DNA from: HGM04593 sp045644465
GTDB taxonomy: Bacteria; Bacteroidota; Bacteroidia; Bacteroidales; Bacteroidaceae
NCBI GenBank assembly: GCA_045644465.1
Contig: JAZRGV010000050.1
Location: 1 to 56,039 of the forward strand
Reading direction: 5' to 3'
DNA length: 56,039 nucleotides
Shown here: positions 52,973 to 56,039 of the stretch, piece by piece
Layout: the number at the start of each line of letters is the position of its first letter
How positions within the stretch are numbered: position 1 is the first letter of the stretch
Translations under genes and position numbers: made by a program
The notes under the pieces: generated by a model
Told to the model about the DNA's origin: nothing
Databases searched by the model: none
What the model saw: the letters and a program-made list of their open reading frames with translations, nothing else

Positions 52973-53671
52973 TCACTCCTCGTTCCTCACTCGCACATCT
53001 TCTACACCACCAACAAGCAACACAAACTCTCCGCGTGGCTCATTCTTGGTAAAGTGCTCCACAAGTTCCTGCAACGAGCCACGCACACACTCCTCGTGCA
53101 GCTTGGAAATCTCGCGCACTGCAGCAGCCTGACGCTCACCTCCGAACACCTCGGCTAATTGCGTGAGAGTCTTGAGCACCCTATATGGCGACTCATAGAA
53201 AATCATAGTACGCTCCTCGCTCTTCAGAAAGTTCAAGCGCGTTTGTCGTCCTTTCTTTTGAGGCAGAAAACCTTCAAAGACAAACTTGTCGCATGGCAAT
53301 GCCGAACAAACCAATGCCGGTACAAATGCCGTTGCACCGGGCAGGCACTGCACCTCTACACCGTTCTTCACGCACTCGCGTACAAGCATAAAACCAGGGT
53401 CGGAGATTGCCGGTGTACCTGCATCAGAGATAAGAGCCACGTGGTTTTGACAATCCCTTATGCGTTCAACAATTGAAGCCGAAGTCTTATGCTCATTGAA
53501 CTTATGGTGCGAATACATAGGCACCTGGAGATCCAAATGCTTAAGCAGTTTCGACGAAGTACGCGTATCTTCGGCCAACACAAAATCGGCCTCTTTAAGC
53601 AGACGTACCGCACGCATCGTAATATCCTCGAGATTTCCAACCGGAGTTGGTATAACGTATAACATTCCCAT
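52973..53671 (-). CDS. rsmI: 16S rRNA (cytidine-1402 2'-O)-methyltransferase
   Basis: RsmI adds a 2'-O-methyl group to C1402 of 16S rRNA using S-adenosylmethionine. The 232-residue protein has the tetrapyrrole-methylase fold with VIPTPVGNLEDITMRA near residues 6-21, the SAM-binding LISDAGTPAISDPG near 79-92, and PGATAFVPALV near 110. It begins in an operon with the AI-2E permease gene. Confidence 0.97.
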   Translation of the reverse strand: MGMLYVIPTPVGNLEDITMRAVRLLKEADFVLAEDTRTSSKLLKHLDLQVPMYSHHKFNEHKTSASIVERIRDCQNHVALISDAGTPAISDPGFMLVRECVKNGVEVQCLPGATAFVPALVCSALPCDKFVFEGFLPQKKGRQTRLNFLKSEERTMIFYESPYRVLKTLTQLAEVFGGERQAAAVREISKLHEECVRGSLQELVEHFTKNEPRGEFVLLVGGVEDVRVRNEE

Positions 53672-53802
53672 AATCTACATTCTATTTTTTCCTGATTTAT
53701 GTACACATACACAAGTCAATGCAAAATAAATATAAATATGATAAATACCCATCAGAAAAGATGCTAATTTTTATATAATAGCCTTAATTAAAATGCATAT
53801 AA

Positions 53803-53833
53803 TTTGTTTTTAGACATTATCTTCTTACCTTTG
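53803..53833 (+). promoter_or_regulatory. Promoter of the HAD phosphatase-ansA operon
   Basis: TTTG (53803-53806), a 19-bp spacer and TACCTTTG (53826-53833) match the Bacteroidota consensus exactly. The transcript start would lie near 53840, so the GTG at 53848 would have almost no leader. The ATG at 53869 is therefore the better start. Confidence 0.9.
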
Positions 53834-53868
53834 AGATAAGAAAAGCAGTGAAAGACTATAAAAACACA

Positions 53869-54564
53869 ATGCAACAATACAAGAACCTGTTCATCGACCT
53901 CGACGACACTCTCTATGACTTTTCGGCGGCATCGCAAGAGTCGTTCAGAGAGACCTATGACCTGTTGCATTACAACCGTTTCTTCGATTCATTCGAACAC
54001 TTCTACTCCATATACGAGCCATACAACCTCCAGCTATGGCACATATATGGCGAGGGCAAGATAACCAAAGAAGAGCTGAACAAAAGACGTTACAGCTACC
54101 CACTCGAGGCAGTAGGAGTACACAACCAAGAGCTTGCCGACACATTCTGTCGCGAAGCCTTAGGACGAATACCCACAAAGAACAAACTAATAGAGGGGGC
54201 AATAGAACTGCTTGAATACCTTCGCCCCAAATATAACCTGTACATCTTGTCGAACGGCTTTAAGGAACTACAGTCACACAAGATGCACACAGCAGGCATA
54301 GACAAATATTTCGATGCACTTATACTGTCTGAGGACATAGGAGTAAACAAGCCCAACCGCGAGCTTTACGAATATGCCTTGCAAAAGACAGCATCAACAA
54401 TAGAAAACAGCATAATGATTGGCGATATGTTCGAGACCGACATTACAGGAGCAGCAAATATTGGCATGAAACAGATATTCTTCAACCCCAAGAAGAGAGA
54501 AGGCTTGCCATTCACACCAACATATACAATTACCAATTTGTTACAAATTAAAGATATATTATAA
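53869..54564 (+). CDS. HAD-superfamily phosphatase (YjjG-like)
   Basis: YjjG-type enzymes dephosphorylate nucleotides, including non-standard ones. The 231-residue protein has HAD motif I FIDLDDTLYDF near residues 7-17 (nucleophile Asp), motif II ILSNGFKE near 119, and motifs III/IV NKPNRELYEYAL then IGDMFETDITGA near 157-197. The cap domain lies between motifs I and II. The ATG start at 53869 is chosen over the GTG at 53848 because of the promoter position. ansA starts 2 bp after its stop. Confidence 0.9.
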   Translation: MQQYKNLFIDLDDTLYDFSAASQESFRETYDLLHYNRFFDSFEHFYSIYEPYNLQLWHIYGEGKITKEELNKRRYSYPLEAVGVHNQELADTFCREALGRIPTKNKLIEGAIELLEYLRPKYNLYILSNGFKELQSHKMHTAGIDKYFDALILSEDIGVNKPNRELYEYALQKTASTIENSIMIGDMFETDITGAANIGMKQIFFNPKKREGLPFTPTYTITNLLQIKDIL

Positions 54565-54566
54565 TT

Positions 54567-55607
54567 ATGGGCACAAAAGAACAGGCATCAATACTCATCA
54601 TCTACACAGGTGGAACAATAGGTATGATACAGAATGCCGAGACAGGAGCATTGGAAAGTTTCAACTTCGACCACCTGCTGAAGCATGTTCCGGAGCTAAA
54701 ACGCCTGAACATCAACATCGATGCAATTACATTCAACCCGCCCATAGACTCATCGGACATGGAGCCTGAACTATGGAGCCGCATTGTAACAATTATAGAG
54801 AACAACTATAACAGTTACGACGGCTTTGTTATACTTCATGGCACCGACACCATGTCGTTCACTGCATCGGCGCTCAGCTTTATGCTCGAAGACCTGATGA
54901 AACCCGTTATACTCACCGGTAGCCAACTGCCCATTGGAGCACTACGCACCGACGGCAAAGAGAACCTCATTACAGCCATAGAGATTGCAGCATCAAAAAA
55001 TGCAGACGGCACACCTGTAGTTCCCGAAGTATGCGTATTCTTCCACGAGAAACTCATGCGAGGCAACCGCACCACAAAAGTAAACTCCGAGAGCTTTGGT
55101 GCATTCAATTCGAACAATTACCCATTGCTTGCAATGGCTGGAACAGAAATACAGTTCTACAGCCGTAATATTAAGAAATACGTTCCGGGACTAAAGCTAA
55201 AGGCACACCACGAATATAATAGCAACATAATAATATTCTCACTCTTTCCCGGCATTCAGCAAGAAGTTGTAGAGCAACTGTTAGGAGCAAAAGAGCTGAA
55301 AGGAATTATATTCCGCACATACGGCGCAGGTAATGCCCCACAGAAACGATGGCTCATCGATGCACTCACCAAAGCCACAAACGAAGGTAAAATTATTGTA
55401 AACATAACCCAATGCGCCGGTGGCAGCGTGCATATGGAACGCTACGAAACAGGGCTTCAACTGCTCGAGGCCGGTGTCATAAGTGGCAAGGACTCCACCG
55501 TAGAAGCTGCAACAACCAAACTCATGTACTTGCTCGGCAAGGACCTGCCTGCAGAAGAAATCCGCCACAGAATGAGCATCAGCTTCGCCGGAGAGATATC
55601 GATGTAA
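54567..55607 (+). CDS. ansA: L-asparaginase, type I
   Basis: This enzyme hydrolyses L-asparagine to aspartate and ammonia. The 346-residue length fits the cytosolic type I enzyme, and no signal peptide is present. The first catalytic Thr lies in IYTGGTIGM (residues 11-19), the second in LHGTDTMSFTASALSFML (about 90-107). The conserved region FRTYGAGNAP is near residue 250. Its start is 2 bp after the HAD gene, so the two are co-translated from one operon. It is followed by a terminator. Confidence 0.95.
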   Translation: MGTKEQASILIIYTGGTIGMIQNAETGALESFNFDHLLKHVPELKRLNINIDAITFNPPIDSSDMEPELWSRIVTIIENNYNSYDGFVILHGTDTMSFTASALSFMLEDLMKPVILTGSQLPIGALRTDGKENLITAIEIAASKNADGTPVVPEVCVFFHEKLMRGNRTTKVNSESFGAFNSNNYPLLAMAGTEIQFYSRNIKKYVPGLKLKAHHEYNSNIIIFSLFPGIQQEVVEQLLGAKELKGIIFRTYGAGNAPQKRWLIDALTKATNEGKIIVNITQCAGGSVHMERYETGLQLLEAGVISGKDSTVEAATTKLMYLLGKDLPAEEIRHRMSISFAGEISM

Positions 55608-55626
55608 AGAGAGATTGCTATTAATA

Positions 55627-55660
55627 AAATCAGGAGTTCTGTAAAAAGAACTCCTGATTT
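55627..55660 (+). terminator. Terminator of the HAD-ansA operon
   Basis: A 14-bp perfect stem (AAATCAGGAGTTCT, 55627-55640, with 55647-55660) closes a 6-nt loop, 19 bp after the ansA stop. The spacer from here to 55850 is A/T-rich and shows no gene. Confidence 0.88.
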
Positions 55661-55852
55661 ATTTTCCTAAACTCTGGTAAGTTTTAAATTGCTAATAATG
55701 TTAGCTAAAGTAATCATCAGAAATTATATTTTTTCAACAAATGATGTAATTCAAGAAAAGAACTATCGCAAGCAAAAAAAATCCGCCGGTGTGTCTGCCC
55801 AAGTACACGCGTTTCAAACAATTTAGGGCTAACACATCGGTTCGCCACCACA

Positions 55853-55890
55853 ACAATAAAAAAAACGAGCCTTAGTGTTAACTAAAGCTC
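55853..55890 (-). terminator. Terminator after the 5S rRNA 3' fragment
   Basis: On the minus strand the stem CGAGCTTTAGT (55880-55890) pairs with 55865-55875 (one mismatch) around a 4-nt loop and is followed by a run of seven or more T. This is a normal rho-independent end for an rRNA transcript read leftwards. Confidence 0.8.
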
Positions 55891-55902
55891 GCTTTCGTAA
55901 AA

Positions 55903-55930
55903 AGTGGCGATGACCTACTCTCCCACAAAG
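55903..55930 (-). pseudogene. 3'-terminal fragment of 5S rRNA
   Basis: Read on the minus strand the sequence GTGGGAGAGTAGGTCATCGC continues to CAC, matching the conserved 3' end of bacterial 5S rRNA. The expected upstream parts (the CCGAAC...GTTAAGC region) are not found in the remaining bases, where a structured repeat lies instead. It may be a decayed or truncated 5S gene, or an assembly join at the window edge. Confidence 0.6.
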
Positions 55931-55963
55931 CTGCAAGCGAGCGCAGCGAGGATGGCAGGTTCG

Positions 55964-56038
55964 TTGGTGCCGGCGGCGATAGGTCGCACGTAGCACGGAC
56001 AAAGTTCGTGCCGGGCGGGTCGCCAAACAGACGGCACC
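55964..56038. repeat. Structured intergenic repeat, copy C
   Basis: The outer stem TGGTGCCG (55964-55971) pairs with CGGCACCA (56031-56038). Inside are GGTCGCACGT, an inner hairpin GCACGGAC/GTTCGTGC (55992-55999 with 56003-56010, one G-T pair) and GGGCGGGTCGCC. The core and layout match copies A and B at 25.4-25.7 kb, but the outer stem has a different sequence that still pairs. The window ends at the stem. Confidence 0.7.
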
Positions 56039-56039
56039 A

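Noticed and set aside
55853..56038. A complete 5S rRNA gene
   Set aside because: The conserved middle of 5S is absent from the bases upstream of the 3' end, so only a fragment can be called.

Overview
The window looks like a chromosomal stretch from an anaerobic member of the Bacteroidales, probably a gut or oral Prevotella/Bacteroides-like organism. The evidence is in the sequence. Many upstream regions carry the Bacteroidota sigma-70 promoter (TTTG, about 19-20 nt, TAnnTTTG). Most start codons lack a Shine-Dalgarno sequence and sit behind A/T-rich leaders. Family-level markers include short archaeal-type ProS, DUF4834 next to psd-pssA, DUF5723, an LptD-like barrel, LytTR regulators with membrane domains, and secreted proteins with a type IX-like C-terminal tail. 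A two-domain superoxide reductase and a rubrerythrin fit an anaerobe. I cannot name the species.

Layout. 1-550: REP-like and tRNA-derived repeats and tRNA-Arg(CCG). 0.5-7.2 kb: asnA, proS, ung, an LptD-like protein and an HD-domain protein. 7.4-12.0 kb: a five-gene cluster with a VTC-type polyphosphate polymerase, a DUF4956 membrane protein, a DUF2490 protein and two exported proteins, the last a Cthe_2159-like beta-helix. 12.1-15.4 kb: pyrH, a small membrane protein, birA, an MmcQ/YjbR protein, yraN, a ribbon-helix-helix-like protein and tadA. 15.5-20.8 kb: a DUF5723 barrel, a large lipoprotein, DUF4834, pssA and psd on one strand. 21.0-25.4 kb: dnaE, trxA and a small acidic protein. 25.4-25.8 kb: a repeat-rich spacer. 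25.8-32.5 kb: rubrerythrin, superoxide reductase, a queuosine-precursor transporter, endonuclease IV, a PiT phosphate transporter with a PhoU-like tail and a porin-like barrel. 32.6-43.5 kb: DoxX, two large paralogous secreted GH33 sialidases, mutS2 and a small secreted beta-sandwich protein. 43.5-47.1 kb: an operon of alpha/beta hydrolase, membrane-anchored MurF-like ligase and Ddl-family ATP-grasp ligase. 47.2-50.6 kb: an AMP-binding (acyl-CoA ligase-like) enzyme, an SGNH hydrolase and a divergent LytTR regulator. 50.7-55.6 kb: a radical SAM/SPASM protein, tRNA-Lys(TTT), an AI-2E family permease, rsmI, a HAD phosphatase and ansA. The right edge holds a 5S rRNA 3'-end fragment, its terminator and another copy of the structured repeat.

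Most genes are housekeeping. The parts most worth a second look are: (i) the polyphosphate polymerase/DUF4956/beta-helix cluster, which may be a phosphate-polymer-linked surface system; (ii) the hydrolase/membrane Mur ligase/Ddl operon, possibly a cell-wall side pathway; (iii) a dispersed repeat found three times whose outer stem changes sequence but keeps base pairing; (iv) helically phased TTTAG repeats in front of the LytTR gene that look like its own operator; and (v) two sialidases and a free-standing domain protein that share a short C-terminal sorting-like tail. No prophage, insertion sequence, CRISPR array or defence island was seen.
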